The translations under genes and the position numbers were made by a program. From Dermacentor variabilis (lineage: Eukaryota > Arthropoda > Arachnida > Ixodida > Ixodidae), in NCBI RefSeq assembly GCF_050947875.1, contig NC_134574.1, forward strand, positions 105,331,469 to 105,395,468: a stretch of 64,000 nucleotides of DNA, in the 5' to 3' direction. Under the pieces are notes generated by a model. It was not told the origin of the DNA. It worked only from the letters and a program-made list of their open reading frames with translations, and searched no databases. Positions within the stretch are counted from its first letter, which is position 1, and every line of letters begins with the position of its first letter. Shown here piece by piece: positions 47,793 to 61,892 of this stretch.

Positions 47793-48315
47793 AACGCATA
47801 ATCAACCAGCGGTAGCCAGATGACGTCATTGGAAGCGGGCCGAGCAAGGCGGTGCCGACTTTTCCAAAGGGCAATGCCGGTGGCCAAACTGGGTGCAAAT
47901 AGCCTACTGGAGCCGTCGTCGTTTGCATGTGGCGCTGGCAAACAGCACAGCTGGCGACACATTGTTTCGTCGTTTTCCAGAGCTTGGGCAAGAAAGATCG
48001 CTGGCGAAGTCGGTGTAGTGTGCTTGCAAAGACAAGGTGCCCGGACGCGATATCGTCGTGCATGCAACGAAGGACGGCAGGGCGCAGATATTCGAGCACA
48101 ACTAGAAGCAATCGAGGACCATCAGCTGAGTTTTTTTGGTTCATAAAACCATTACGAAAAACAAGCGGTATTGTTCCTGCTGACTCACGTGCAGCACTCA
48201 CGTGCTGACTCACGTGCCTTAGGGATTTCAAGGTAGGGTCGCACCGCTGCTCGTTCTCAAAGGTACAGAGGTCTGAAAACTCGGAAGAGATGGAACCTAA
48301 ATAGCGATCGAACAC
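47789..48315 (-). pseudogene. Gypsy integrase N-terminal zinc-binding domain
   Basis: This 174-codon frame has H86-x6-H93 and C123-x2-C126, the HHCC zinc site of retroviral-type integrases. VGYLHPVWPP then leads to the catalytic core. The frame ends at a TGA that falls exactly where the core's first Asp word begins in the next frame, which points to a single-base indel near 47790. Confidence 0.85.
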
Positions 48316-48490
48316 ATCGTCGTCAGCCTCAGTTGGCCGTCATGGGAGACGGTACAGGCAATCAGCATTCACGGGACATTGTCCACTCTTGTAGGCGACG
48401 AAAAAGACGTACTTTTGAGGGCGCAACGCGCAGTGGCCCAGCCGGCCAGATGAGTCGCGCAGCCCAGCGCGCCAACATGGCGAATGATGG

Positions 48491-48796
48491 TCAGTCACTA
48501 TCGTGAATGCGAGGCCGCGCAGATGCGGACGGAACTTCTAAAGGGTGAAGGCGACTGCTAAGCACGAGTTCAGTATAGATGCAGTTTCTCTCCGCTCTTG
48601 TAAGCGCCTGAATAGCATAAGCAATGGCATGCTGGCGACCACCGCCGATCTGAACAAGCACAGCGCCAAAGCCGACACCGCTGGCGTAAGTATGAAGCTC
48701 AGTTGAAGCCTCCGGATCAAAGTGCCGTAGGACAGGTCCAGAAGCGAACGAAAATATCATTTGTTGAAGGGCAGACTCGTACTCAGCAGTCCACAA
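48491..48796 (-). pseudogene. Gypsy RNase H domain fragment
   Basis: This 101-codon frame holds PVLRHFDPEASTELHTYASG, GAVLVQIGGG and ALTRAERNCIYTE. In gypsy elements the third position of the HTxAS word is the first catalytic Asp; here it is Tyr37, so this RNase H should be inactive. The rest of the domain and the connection to integrase continue in other frames to about 48320, including TDHH and KSG words. Confidence 0.8.
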
Positions 48797-48799
48797 TTA

Positions 48800-49989
48800 C
48801 GGGATGCCATTGTGGAGAAGTGACGTCAATAAGAATCGCATTATGCTGCGGATTACAGCGTTGACCATGAAAACATTGTGATCAAAATATTGCGATCGAA
48901 ATATTCCGAACCTCGTTGCAGTCGAAATAACTAACAGAATGCCGCTAATTTTCAAACAAGAAACACAAAATCCTTTTAGGCAAAATGAAGATTTTACGCT
49001 CTGAAGAATTACTGAAGGCAATGCAATATAATGCAAGGCAAGATGAAATGCTGTTTGGCCTGTAGCTCATCTATCGCGTTAAGCGCTCAAGTTAAATTGT
49101 GGTGGTGGAGTATTGAAGCAACAGCCGGATTTATCAGGGTGATTGAGGCCGGCAATTTTGCCACCCGAGCGCCTCTCACAATGTTATTTCGGTATGCCAC
49201 CACAAGTTCGCCAGACCAGTCTCTCTTAATAGTGCAGGAGGATGTGAAGCTTCTTTATGGGCTATCATTGACCCTTATGGCCACGCAAGGTGTTTGATGC
49301 ACGCATGCGGAATGTCCTTCCTTCGCAATTTTTAAAGAAGTGCGTCCCTTCCATTTCGAAATTTTGGGCTCGACTACAGAAAGTCTTCAATGTCTCCCGT
49401 CGCTTGGCATTTCAGTCCAGTTCGGAGACTAGATAAACAAGGAGGCCCAAGCAGGAGCGGTACAATATATATATATTTTTTATTTCTTACATCGGCACTG
49501 ACAAAATAATTGTAGGAAAAGAACTGCAGGGCAAGATCTGCAGGGCAAGAATTGCACAAGTCATAAATTTTGAATGGAGTTCAGTCGTATAATGCAGAAG
49601 TTCATGCATAGATGCGTCAGTAACGAAGTTTTGCAAAGAAAAAAGAAACGAACAGAAACGTACAAAACAACCTGAAATAGAGCCCCACGCCTGTGTGGCA
49701 TACCCAGCGCAGTGATGTCGTAAGCATGAGGAGCGGCTCCATAGGAGCTCCCATTTTCTGCAGCACGCAGTAGAGGGTCTTCGCGGCGAAGTCTCTTTGC
49801 ATTGTTTTCGCGAGAACGATCTGAACTGCCCGACTAGCGTCGACTGCGAGCTATGGCTTGCACTGTTCTCGGCACAGCGGTCAGCTGAGCCTAAATTTAT
49901 CTGGTTGCAGCTTCGCCCGCAGCACTGCTATTCGCTTCTTCAGCAGCCGTTAGTACAGTACCTTGCGAGGAGGCGCCATAAAATGTAAC
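48800..49989. other. No gene recognised
   Basis: A 14-bp word CTGCAGGGCAAGAT is tandemly repeated near 49525-49553. Otherwise there are only short frames without motifs. Confidence 0.45.
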
Positions 49990-50910
49990 AAAGAATAAAT
50001 ACAGGTATCGAGACAACGCGGCGCATATGTCACATCCCTTGACCCGTGGCACGATGCGATGCTGTTGTTGATGATGATGATGATTTCTTGGCATCACTTT
50101 TGGTATGGCAAATGGTCAGCTAGCCCGCTTGATTTAGCCAGCTCCCGCTACATGCAGCATGCGACTGCTACATGCAACAGCTACATGCAACTACTACCTA
50201 GCGGGACACCTGCTGGAAAACTACGCAACTGCAATGCAAAGTTTACACGTACCAACGCTACGCGATGCGCATGCCACATACCGTGACAAGTGGCATGATG
50301 TGAGGCTGCTGGTGATGATGATGATTTATTGGCATCCGCTTGAAAACAGGGCGGGGGATGAGGGTCACTAAGCCTGATGGATCTAATCAAGTATGTTACA
50401 CATGTATTTTTTTTGTTCTAGCGCATATGCATACATCTCTTTAGTCTTCATTTTCTTCCTCAAGACAGTCCTCTCATTTCTTGGGCGATCCCCTATATTG
50501 GGTAGGGGCCATATTCTTGACAGGAGACACAAACTACCTTGTACCACTACCTATGCAACTGCTACGTGGCCTATCACATGGTGTAATAATATGCAACTGC
50601 AATGCAAAGTGCGCACGTATCTACACTACGCGGCGCGCATCTCGCATCACGTGACACGGCGCACGATACGATCCTAATGATGATGACGATGATGATCGTG
50701 ATTTGTGATGATTTATTGGCATCCCCTTTCAAACAGGGCGTTGACAAACAGTCACCTAGCGTGCCTAATTTAATCAAGTATGCCATATTTATTCAAGTAC
50801 GTTTTTCATTCTAGCGCTTTTTAACCCTCTACTAAATCTTCTTTTTCTTCCTCAAGACAATCCACGCATTTCTTGACCAATCCCCACAGCGGGTAGGTGC
50901 CTGGCGATAG
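49990..50910 (-). repeat. Tandem array of a LINE-like 3' tail plus spacer, 387-bp period
   Basis: The core word TTATTGGCATCC recurs: GGCATC starts at 50090, 50331 and 50718. Each is preceded on the plus strand by a GAT microsatellite, so on the minus strand each reads GGATGCCAATAAATCATCATC. Cores B and C share a body to about GGGTAGG (50513 and 50895). Spacers sharing GCAACTGCAATGCAAAGT and ACACTACGCGGCGCGCAT-type words lie between them (50137-50310 and 50518-50690). Copy A lacks about 146 bp of the core, giving a 241-bp step instead of 387. The conserved spacer shows a true tandem unit and not independent insertions. Confidence 0.75.
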
Positions 50911-50924
50911 GTGCGGCGCACACC

Positions 50925-50951
50925 GGCGGCGGCGGCGGCGGCGGCGGCGGC
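50925..50951 (+). repeat. (GGC)9 microsatellite
   Basis: Nine GGC units directly beyond the tail array. Confidence 0.95.
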
Positions 50952-50959
50952 TGACAACG

Positions 50960-53900
50960 TCTCCAACCGAAACGGCTATTGAAATGAGCCCCTAACAGCT
51001 TACGCTATAATATATACACATAGACTGCAAATTAATTACTCGAAATCACATGCATATCAATGCCCGGAGAACATAAAACACACATGTACCTCGACAGGTC
51101 CCAAGATACCTGTTTATTACAGGCATAACTTTTTACTCGTCACTGGTACGTTATTGCTCGTAACTACGTCCGTAGGGAGAACACTGCATCGATAGAATAT
51201 TCTCGGGGCGAAGTAAAGCTTCGAGCGTTTTTTTTTTTTTTTTGAGAACAAATACTGCAATTATCGTCTTCGGCTGCTGATACCTGGTATGTCTGAATAA
51301 CGAGAACTGGATGCGGCCAGATGATGGGCTTGTTTCAAAGGTCAGGTAGAGTCCTTATCAGCGTTTGGGCTGAAGCTCAAGGTGCTATCTCTGTTGCACT
51401 GTATAGTGACCGCAATTACGCTGAGGTGTGCCGCGGCGTCTCTCTTGCTGAGGGACATCGACAGAACATCGACCCAGCAGTCGTGAGACAACGTTCGGAT
51501 ACAAAAAGGACAGTTGCATAGGTGCACGATTTCACAGGTTGCGTCCTTTTTATCGTTCCAGCTAGTCACGCATACCGACTTGGCAAAAATTCCTTTACGT
51601 GGACAGACGTCGACGCTACACTTTGACCGTATATCATGGGTGCGTCCCGAGAGAGAAAGCAATTTCGCTTAACGAGAAACCCCACTCTGAGTCCACTGAG
51701 TGTCTCTTTAGAACCTTTGCATGTAGCTTGGAACCACGTGCACCCGTTGGGTTTCCGTCATCATTGGGATTGATAGACGCGCCCGCGAGCACGCGCCATG
51801 CATGCTCTGCTACAGGCCTCAGTGTGTCTGTTGTGGTGTGCTTACATACACATGTTCTGGTGGCCGTATAGCATGGAAGCGCGAATGCAAGCTACGTTCT
51901 CCAAGTACGACAGGTTGGCCATCGTGACATGGTCCCGCGATTCCATCGCGAAGGCGTCGTCGACTACAACAAAGCAAAAGCAGCGCTGGAGCGAGGCCCT
52001 GACACGAGGCACTATACAGCTTTTGTCACGCCATGGGCAGTTATGGATTACAACAGTGCAACGTACACACGAGCAAGAGCGGAACAAAAAAAGAAGCGCT
52101 GTTTGCCGCCATACCCGGTGTGCTGAAGTAGCAATCCCACACGGTCATCTAGCGCGTGTCAAGTGCCTTTGCGAACGCTGCAGAACTCGGCCGCACTACA
52201 GTACTACAGTACTCGGCCACACTACAGAACTCGGCCTCTGGCGCCCGCCATTGACCGGAATATCATGTTTGCCTCACAAAAGGAGACTGCCTTCGCCTAC
52301 GTTGATTTAGGCAGTGCCCTTTCTTCTCTGTACTTTTGTTTCCTAAAACCATTAGTGCACTGCGCAATACACCGCTATAAGGCTCCAAGCGAGTGATCCA
52401 GCTCATTAAGGTGGTTCAGTATAAGTTAGTAGTGTGTAAAAATTGATAACTTGCAATGCCGGCATGTGTTGCACACGTACCCTTTAAATCTAGACTGATA
52501 AATGAAATGTTCCCCACCGAAGTGTTACAATTAGTCTGGAAGACGGACGAATGGCCGGCCCATCCATGAAGCAGCCGAGTTGACCGGTGAAGTCGGTGCC
52601 TCGAACGCCGTATTGAATTTTGGTCAATTATGTGTATGTACCCTACAGCAGCGAATGTAGACGCAGACACCCGCTTGTATCGCGGTACGCAGGTGTAGGT
52701 CGACGTACATCGAAATTCAATGCAAAAACACTGCAGAGATAGAAAGAAACATACAAGTGCGCGATGGGGTAGGGAACCGGCTGCTGTCGCCTGGGCGCGT
52801 CTATCCCTCACAATGATGGCGGAAAGCCAGCGTCACGTCACTGCATCACATGGTTGTAGGCCTTATGGGTCCCCCTGTATTTCAGTAATTGTACATCATT
52901 ATCTTGTGACAGAAGGTATTCACTTCTTTCTCGTGGAGGAAAAGCAAGAGTACCAGCGACCAGACAAGTGCAATAAACTGCACTTTCATGCCTAACTCGC
53001 TGCAATCGAAGGGGGAACGCAGGGGCAGCTTCGCCAGCCGGAACTATAGCTACATCGCATTAGCGTCGTCCCTCACTAATCGCCTACGCCACTGGCACGC
53101 AAAATCCTGGCTTCGCTCGATAAAACATTTTCTTTGGTTGCCGTTCGTTCGGGAGCCGGTTAGAAAACTGCACGCGACAGCCGCGCTGTCTGAGAGCGCG
53201 CACTCTCGAAGATTATCCGCAGCGCCGGACTTCCTAACGGCCCATCAGGTTCAGGCCTAGTCCCGCACTTGAAAAGCCGTGGCGCACCCTCTGATCCCCT
53301 GCCCCTTCGTCCGCAGTGCTTAGGCCTAGCGTGCAGGGGGCGTCTTCCGGCAAATGGCTTGACCATTGCCGCTGCCGCTTCCGGGTAGCGCCTTGTCTCG
53401 CTTCCGTAAAGAGGTGCTGGCAGCAAAGCCTGCTTTATTGCGGCAAATTAAAGCATTTGGGGCTCAGCAGAGGTGCTTCCAACGTGAACGGTCGCTTAAT
53501 GAGGCTGAAGGAGGGCCCGGTTTACTCTGACTCGTAACCATTTCGGCAGCCATCAAAGTTTCATGTTCTTCTTAGTATACTGGTTGACGGGGCAGGCGCT
53601 TTAATTATCCGCTGCTAGGTTGTCATTATCCGGACTGCCCCGATCATCGGGGAACCGTGAGTGTATGAAAAATTGACCCGAGAAGCAACACATTCTGTGG
53701 TCCCCCGTGACAGACTGTACATATTGATAAAAAATTTCTAAGGAATTCTCGTCGAGAACATGCTTCGGCTTGACCATAACCTGAAATGCGCATTTCTTTG
53801 CTAATTTAGTCAGATACGTGAAACACTGATTAGTTGACTCCGGTACAGTTTTGCATTCTACAAGCACTACACACATAATTATATGCGTTGAATCGTTACC

Positions 53901-56265
53901 GTATCCTTCTGGTGAGCAAGATGAGGGCATCTCGCCTCCACTGCTAAATTGTAATGAAGTTGAATATAGCGGTTCACCGTGTCATTCCGACATTGATCAA
54001 ATTGGAAGAAAAAAGCATTTGGGCCCGTATTCGCAAAACGCTACTACGCAACAATTGTTTGTAAGAGAAAACTTGAGCCAACCCTGATGCTACAGATGTC
54101 ATCACGAAATGCGACGGGTCAATGACAAAAACCAGTTACGAAACGAATGATTCGTGAACTTGAGCCCTGGTGAACGGGGCAAAGAAAACACCATCAGTAG
54201 TCATTTAGTTTTCTTTGTCTAGAGTGTTTTAATGACATATGACTTATCAAATACAAGTTTTTTTTATTGACTACTCGAATGATGTTCAGAAACATAGTGA
54301 TTGCGGAGGGTTCGCAAATGAATGACGCGTGAAAGTGTGAGTTTAGGAGGAAGCCTCATCAGCGTAAATCTCACAAACAGGGGCATAGGGCAACCGGCGT
54401 CCAATAGCGTTCCACTAACAAAAGCCGCTTGGCGATTAGTGATGCCGAGACATCCAGAAAACGCGCTCTACAAATAAGGCTAAGTTCAAATCACTCATCG
54501 CGACGTTGTTGAAAATATAAAGGCCAGCGTGGTTGTACTGCTGTGTATAACCTCGATTGTGCTTGTTTTGTCAAAAGGTAGTCAAAGATACCCAAAGGCC
54601 TTCAATGAGAGAATTTTATTACATCACAGTGGCTTCGACAGCTCCATGGCGCAGCTTAAAAGGAGCGAAAAAAAGAAAGGCGCCAACGCTATTTGCTAGA
54701 CGGAATAAACTCACTTGGTCTCTGCTGGAGTACCGACCAGTGCTCTTACTGAAACACAGGAAAGACCTGGCAGAAAGATAACAGACGTACGGGCTAAGCC
54801 AAGACCAAGTTGTCGGCCAAGTAACCCGCACAAAGACGCGGCATTGCCTAGCTGAATACATACATAGTTAGCAGCCTCCTTCCAGGCGTGCCGCAGAATG
54901 TCGAGATGTCGAAGTTGGGAGGGCAAAGCGACTCTGCTCCTACTCGTAAGACAGCATCCAAGTCGTAGCCCAAACAAAGCGCCAGATGAAACGAATCTTG
55001 CACGGAATAGCAAGTAGAACAACGTGAAACAAGAACAATACAGAAACGAGCAAATGTTACTCGCTCGTAACAAAAGAAGTATTAGCACCAGCAGCAGGAA
55101 ACGGACGTTGTCGAGGGATGGCAGAATTTCTCGCTTTCCTAGTGTGTTAGATGAAGCGCATTTTTTTGTGCTTCTTATAGCAAAGGAACTAGGGAAGACT
55201 GCTCCAGGCAAGGACGACCCACAAGAATGGCGGAGGGCGGTGTTGACTCTGTCGACCATTTGCAGGGGTGCGGCTTCGGTCCGCTGCGCACTTCCCCGTC
55301 ACCATGGAGCCTGGCTGCACAGTCGAGAATGTGGTAGGCCCGAGGAGTAACGTGCAGCACCACAGAAGCAGCAGCTGTTCGGAGGCACGTAAATTTATCG
55401 GTCTAACTATCGTCGGAAATCACTGGCTCCATTCTGTGATGATCCCTCTTTTCCTACAATCCTGGCCGTTTCGCGCGGAGTAATCGTTCATGACCACAAC
55501 TACAGAGTCGGCGTTGTCCAGACTGATCAGAAAAATGGAACAAAACTCAAAATCTATATAATTTGCAGATCGTTGCGCTGGTGATCACGTTTTCATACGC
55601 GCTGTTTACCACGAATAACTTCGTGCCTAAGATGCCCCGAGTCCGCCCCAAGGTTCTTGCGAGCATAAGAGGGCTTTGAGCCTGAATACATGCTTTCCTA
55701 AACAGTATGACACTGCAAAAACAATGTGCGCATGCGTAGACATTAGCAGGAACGAGGAATGTGGTAACTGCGAGGTAATGGTTGCGAGGAAGCAGGTGTA
55801 ATTGCCGAAAACTGACGTTGTCGATCGCTGTGCAGAAAGCGCGCTTTCACTGCAGCGGTTATCGCTGACCGATGAACCGTGATCGATAACAGTTGATTAT
55901 ATTATGTTACGATATTATGAACTAGGAAACTAATTATGCGGTCGTTGAAGATTTTTCAGCTCGCGTACGCGAAATTAACAGAAAACTTTGTCCTTTTGCA
56001 CAACAGCTCTAAGGACATCTGGAGCGAAGGCATCTTTAGTAGTTGACAAGTTATGTCTAAACGGGCAACTTTACCGCTGCCGCGCCATGAACAAAGCACT
56101 CCCGTTAAAATAAGTATCCACATACACACACAGGCACAAAAAAAAAAGAAGAAACGTGCGAAACGCAGCATCGAAGCTGCGTCCCCGTTGGCAGAAACAA
56201 GCTTCATCGACGTAAGCACTTGTAGCATTATCGACAAAATAGACGCGCTTGAATAATTGCTTTTG
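50960..56265. other. Long stretch without a recognised gene or element
   Basis: Open frames up to 182 codons (51798-52310 plus strand, 54711-55259 minus strand) overlap others and carry no motif. A T18-type run lies near 51228-51243. The dispersed-repeat-like word GGGCCCGTATTCGCAAAACG is at about 54021. I see no convincing exon. Confidence 0.4.
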
Positions 56266-56269
56266 CGCC

Positions 56270-58270
56270 TGCAACCAGATATTGCTACCTAATTACGCGA
56301 TCTTTCTTGCAGACAGGCAATCACGTGCGGAGGGGTAGCTATCATTATAAACAGAGACTACATATGCTTTCAGGCGCTACTCCAGGTTAAGGGCATATAA
56401 GCAATATTTTGCAGGCCGCTATTAGAATCATGTGTTGTCATTGTGGGCTGCGTCTATCGGAGCCTCGCGGCAGAATCTGAGAGTTGATTATTTTATCGAT
56501 TATTTGATTATGGTTATTTTATATTTTTTTATTACTTTAACGTCCTTCATCACGTAGCAGACCAATCTTGCCGGGTGATTTTAAATTGCCGATAAAACGG
56601 CAAACGCTGCAATCTCGCACGATCTGCTCCGAACATATCATATATACAAATGGTGAATCCGTATCAAATAGAGCTCAATCCACTGGTACAAATGAATCAT
56701 AATGTAACATATTAGAATTCATATTCCTTAGTGACAACTTGTGCCAAATAGTGCCAAAATGGAAATCGTGGATGGCCAAAAATTTATTCTTTGCATTGTG
56801 CCTTTTCGCAGCTCCTAATCACATCTACTATCACAAACAAATTACCGTAATGTCACCAGTGCTGATGACACAGGCATACGCGACCATTTCATCCTTCAAT
56901 TTCCCACCTTTCTCTCATTATCTAATTTTCACATCTGCTGATATAAATACAATATGACAAATGTTTAAAGAAATTGTATTCATTTGTATAAACAGCTATG
57001 TGCCTATGAAAACAAAGAAGTAAAAAGAAAACTAACTATTCGATTAATTGCGACATCGTTGGCACTAAACACAATGTAAAACGCCTAGGAAAAGTGCGGA
57101 AAACAGAACATAACCATACATCTAGAGAAAACCTTTTAACTGCTATTGGTAATTTGAGAAACCACATAAATGCAGCAAAAACAAAATACTTTTTCTAAAA
57201 GCCTTCCGAACTTTTTTAGAAACTTCCCCCCATAAATTCTGGGAATATATTAAACCTAACAAACAGAGAGAGCACCGAGTTTCCTCGGAAACAACATCTG
57301 CAGGGCACACATTTTTAACACATATCTTCAATCAGTTCTTGCGGTTCATAATGGACTCGTTCCACACGTTAACCCTTGCAGCCGAAGGTATTTAATAAGA
57401 GATATTGTAATTGAGCATGGTTTAGTTCTTCTTCTACTAAGTACTCAAACTAAAGAGTAAGTCGGACCGGAGGCCATACCTAATGTATTTCTGAATACAT
57501 ACGAATGGTTAGCCAAATACTTGTCCTTAATATTTAATAAATCATTAACATCAACATTACCACAGGACAGGAACGTAGAGAAAATTATCGCAGTCACAAA
57601 TCATGAAACAAAGCGGAAGTTTCCAATTACGTGCCCATTTCTCTAAGCAGCAGAGTCTATAAACTTCTAGAACACATAGTCTTCAAACATATAACCACAT
57701 ATTTCGAAGAAGAAAGCATCCTATTGCCTTGCCAACGTGGTTTCTGTAAAGGACTGTCAACTGTCAGTGAGCTACTAAAGCTAATCGATCATTTCTCGTT
57801 CAGTATCGATAACCAAAAACAAATAAACCTGATTTATTAGATTTCTCGAAAGCTTTGAACAGTGGCGTGCACAGAAATCAACATTAGGGAGCGGCCCGAT
57901 CATTACATGGATCAAATATTACCTAACTGATTCCAATTTATAGAAATTCATCATCAGGCATTGAAATTATCTCCGGTCACATCTGGTGTGCCTCAGAGTT
58001 GTATCATGGCTCCTCATCATTTTTAATTGTAATCAATGATTTAACATATAGCATACGCGTAAAAATTAGGCTCTACGCAGGCGATTGTATATTCTATTAA
58101 GAAATTAAGTCACACGAGGGCCAGGTAACTCTAAATGAGGCGTTGGACTTCGTTTTAAATTGTGCCCTGACAGGCAAACAACCCTTAACATCAATAAATT
58201 TGCTGCCCTCACAATTACCAGAAAACAACACAGGTCTGGGTATTATTACACTACAGACAACGTTCAACGA
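56270..58270 (+). mobile_element. Decayed non-LTR retrotransposon (EN-RT), Jockey/CR1-like
   Basis: Remnants run in the right order over 2 kb. An AP-type endonuclease segment (CGGVAIIINRDY near 56320, GCVYRS near 56450, GDFKLP at about 56574-56591) is followed by the linker (SYVPMKTK near 56995, FWEYIKPNKQ near 57240, YLSLIFNKSLTST-like words near 57520). The reverse transcriptase follows (PISLSSRVYKLLEH, SPVTSGVPQ, YAGD). Many stops and frameshifts interrupt it. The ends are uncertain; no tail repeat or target duplication was identified. Family assignment is by motif order and wording. Confidence 0.8.
57631..57840 (+). pseudogene. Reverse transcriptase fingers/palm fragment
   Basis: A 69-codon frame reads PISLSSRVYKLLEHIVFKH, then CQRGFCKGLSTVSELLKLID, corresponding to RT blocks 1-2 (NYRPISL and QxGFRxxxS regions). 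It continues beyond the stop as the SPVTSGVPQ block (about 57968-57994) and the catalytic block at 58074-58085, where YADD would be expected but YAGD is read. Loss of that Asp would abolish polymerase activity even without the frame breaks. Confidence 0.8.
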
Positions 58271-58477
58271 ACCTGAGTTTTAGAGGAAAAAGAAATATAC
58301 GGATTCCACGCACTTTGGGAATCAATGAGGGCGAGGCTTTCTATGCTGTTTGCTGTGATTGATGATAATTAGCGGTGATGCTGACGACACACATGCAATT
58401 TCTTCGGCGTGTACTCCAATACGAAAATTGTGGGCTGATGTTAAGCGTTACCTTGCGTGCGCCACTGCAGTTGGTCT

Positions 58478-58605
58478 GCGTAGCGCACAGAACACGCATG
58501 AAGACGTGTTTACTTGAGGCGTTGTGCGCCCTTGTTCATGATGCCTGAGAGGATTGAGCAATATCTTTACCTCACACAGCGCATCGCATCGTGGCAGAAG
58601 TGCTA
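58478..58605 (+). repeat. Dispersed repeat shared with 5460-5600
   Basis: Shared words in order are GCACAGAACACRCA, ACGTGTTT, CTTGAGGCG, TGTGCG, TGAGAG, TTGAGCA/TTGAACA, GCATAGCAT/GCATCGCAT and GTGGCAGAA. Both copies are on the plus strand. A SINE begins about ten bases after the match ends here. Confidence 0.55.
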
Positions 58606-58613
58606 AACGTTAA

Positions 58614-58833
58614 GTCAATTATGGGGCTGTATGTGCCAAAGCCACGATCGGATTATGAGGCATGCCATAGTGGCTAACTCGGATTAATTTTGACACACTA
58701 ATGTTCTTTAACGTGCACTTAAATCAAAGTGCACTGGCATTTTCGTATTTCGGTCCCGCCGAACTGCGGCTTCCATGATCGAGATCGAACCCGCGACCTC
58801 GAGCAACGCCAAAGCCGAGCTACCTGGGCAGGC
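58614..58833 (-). repeat. SINE copy, diverged, near full length
   Basis: In minus orientation the tail (GGCTGTATGTGCCAAAGCCACG), body (TTCTTTAACGTGCACTTAAATC) and head (GAACCCGCGACCTCGAGC, AAGCCGAGCTACCTGGGCAGG) follow the SINE order. The head resembles the one at 21253-21483 (TAGCTACTGGGC-type end) more than the 24951 copy, so two head subfamilies may exist. Confidence 0.75.
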
Positions 58834-58839
58834 ACACAA

Positions 58840-60628
<1,789 letters not shown>

Positions 60629-60629
60629 A

Positions 60630-61735
60630 AAGAGAGAGGGAGAGCTCACTGCCTCAGCTTCGACCACTGTGTATTGAGTTGGAGATGAAGTTCATCGAAG
60701 CCGCTCTGGCGCAGAGTACACGACCAGAACAAGCGATAGAAGTTCAGAAGGGGGGGGGGAGAGGGCATGGCACAAGAGGTGACAGGTCCTTCAGGGCTCG
60801 CCCGGCGTCCCGGCGAGCAGACAAGGACGCTCGAGCCGTCTGCTCGGGGTCACTCGCGACGGCCCGACGAATGGATGAATGAATGGATGGATGGATGGAT
60901 GGATGCATAAAGGAAGTGTCGAAAGAAGTGGAGGGTTGGATGGAAATCCGGGAGTGGGGAGTGCGACGCCGCGGGGATGGGGCAAAGTTGCTCCATTATG
61001 GCGAAGTGGCGAAGTGCTGCCTTTGTTCTTCCGACTGCGCGCCGCCTCGATCCTCTCGTCTCTCATCTTTATCCGAGGCTGGACTCTGGGAATAGCCTAT
61101 TCTTCCGAAGCCGTCGGTCTCGGCGAATCACGCCCGGAGTGCCACGTCTGCTGCTGCTGCTGCTGTGGCTGCCTTCTTCGGGTTTCGTTCTTTCAAAGTT
61201 TCGCAAGAGCCACCGAAGCCGCCTTTGTCTGATTACTGGGTGCGGTACTTCGGGAGCTGGTGTGTGTGTGTGTGTGTCCGTATGTGCGCGCGCAAGGGCT
61301 GATGGCATGACCCACTCGCAAGGCGGAGGCAACGTGAATGGGCTCGCTCCGGACGATCGATATATCCGAGAGTGACACTGACCGAACAACCCGACTTGCG
61401 TTCTCGTCTTTACGTTCGTGCTTGTCGACCGGGATTTGCGCTCGAGCCTGGTGTCACGAGCACCCGATATTCATCGGGCGCTCTTGTTAGTACGAGCAGC
61501 TTCATCGATTGGATGGGGGGGCCAGTTCTCGAGAACGCTGTGGAGGGGTCGATTTATACGCGAAGGCTGCACCTAGCTACTCCACGAACAAAGTTCGTGT
61601 GGAACAAACTATTTGTAAAGAAACAATTGGGGAGGTTGATAAAAATAGTGCGAGTACTTAGTCCACAACAAGGCAGAGTGTTTCGTGAAAGGAACGCGTA
61701 TCATTGTTCGTACTTGTCTTTAAATATATATTAAG
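60630..61735. other. GC-rich sequence with (GGAT)n, (CTG)n and (GT)n runs; no gene recognised
   Basis: An ATGGATGG-type run lies at about 60870-60905, CTG repeats at 61147-61166 and a GT run at 61260-61277. Frames of 91-132 codons here are not supported as genes. Confidence 0.45.
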
Positions 61736-61892
61736 CCGCGTTGCAGCAGCGCCCCATCTGCAGTATGTGCATGCTTGACAGGTGATGGAGGTTGACGAAG
61801 TGTTTTCTTGGCAGAACACTTGTTTCTGTGCTCTGTGAATTTTTGGTGAAATCTTCGCCTTTCGGGGTGCCTCACCTCCCCGTCTTGCGGCC

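Larger units (their letters stand above)
46839..48796 (-). mobile_element. Ty3/gypsy-type LTR retrotransposon, 5'-truncated and decayed pol
   Basis: In minus-strand order it holds an RT-associated RNase H domain, the integrase zinc-binding domain, the integrase catalytic core and a C-terminal region with a KFLATYTGPFVILARLSDV word typical of the end of gypsy integrases. This order defines Ty3/gypsy. The gag, protease and RT fingers/palm are missing: protein similarity stops near 48796. I found no LTRs. Frameshifts separate the domains, so the element cannot act on its own. It is described as a relic only. Confidence 0.85.

Noticed and set aside
51798..52310. 170-codon plus-strand frame
   Set aside because: Overlaps other frames, no motif and irregular composition.
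54711..55259. 182-codon minus-strand frame with a hydrophobic segment
   Set aside because: One Leu/Phe-rich stretch arises from a CTT-rich run. No other support.
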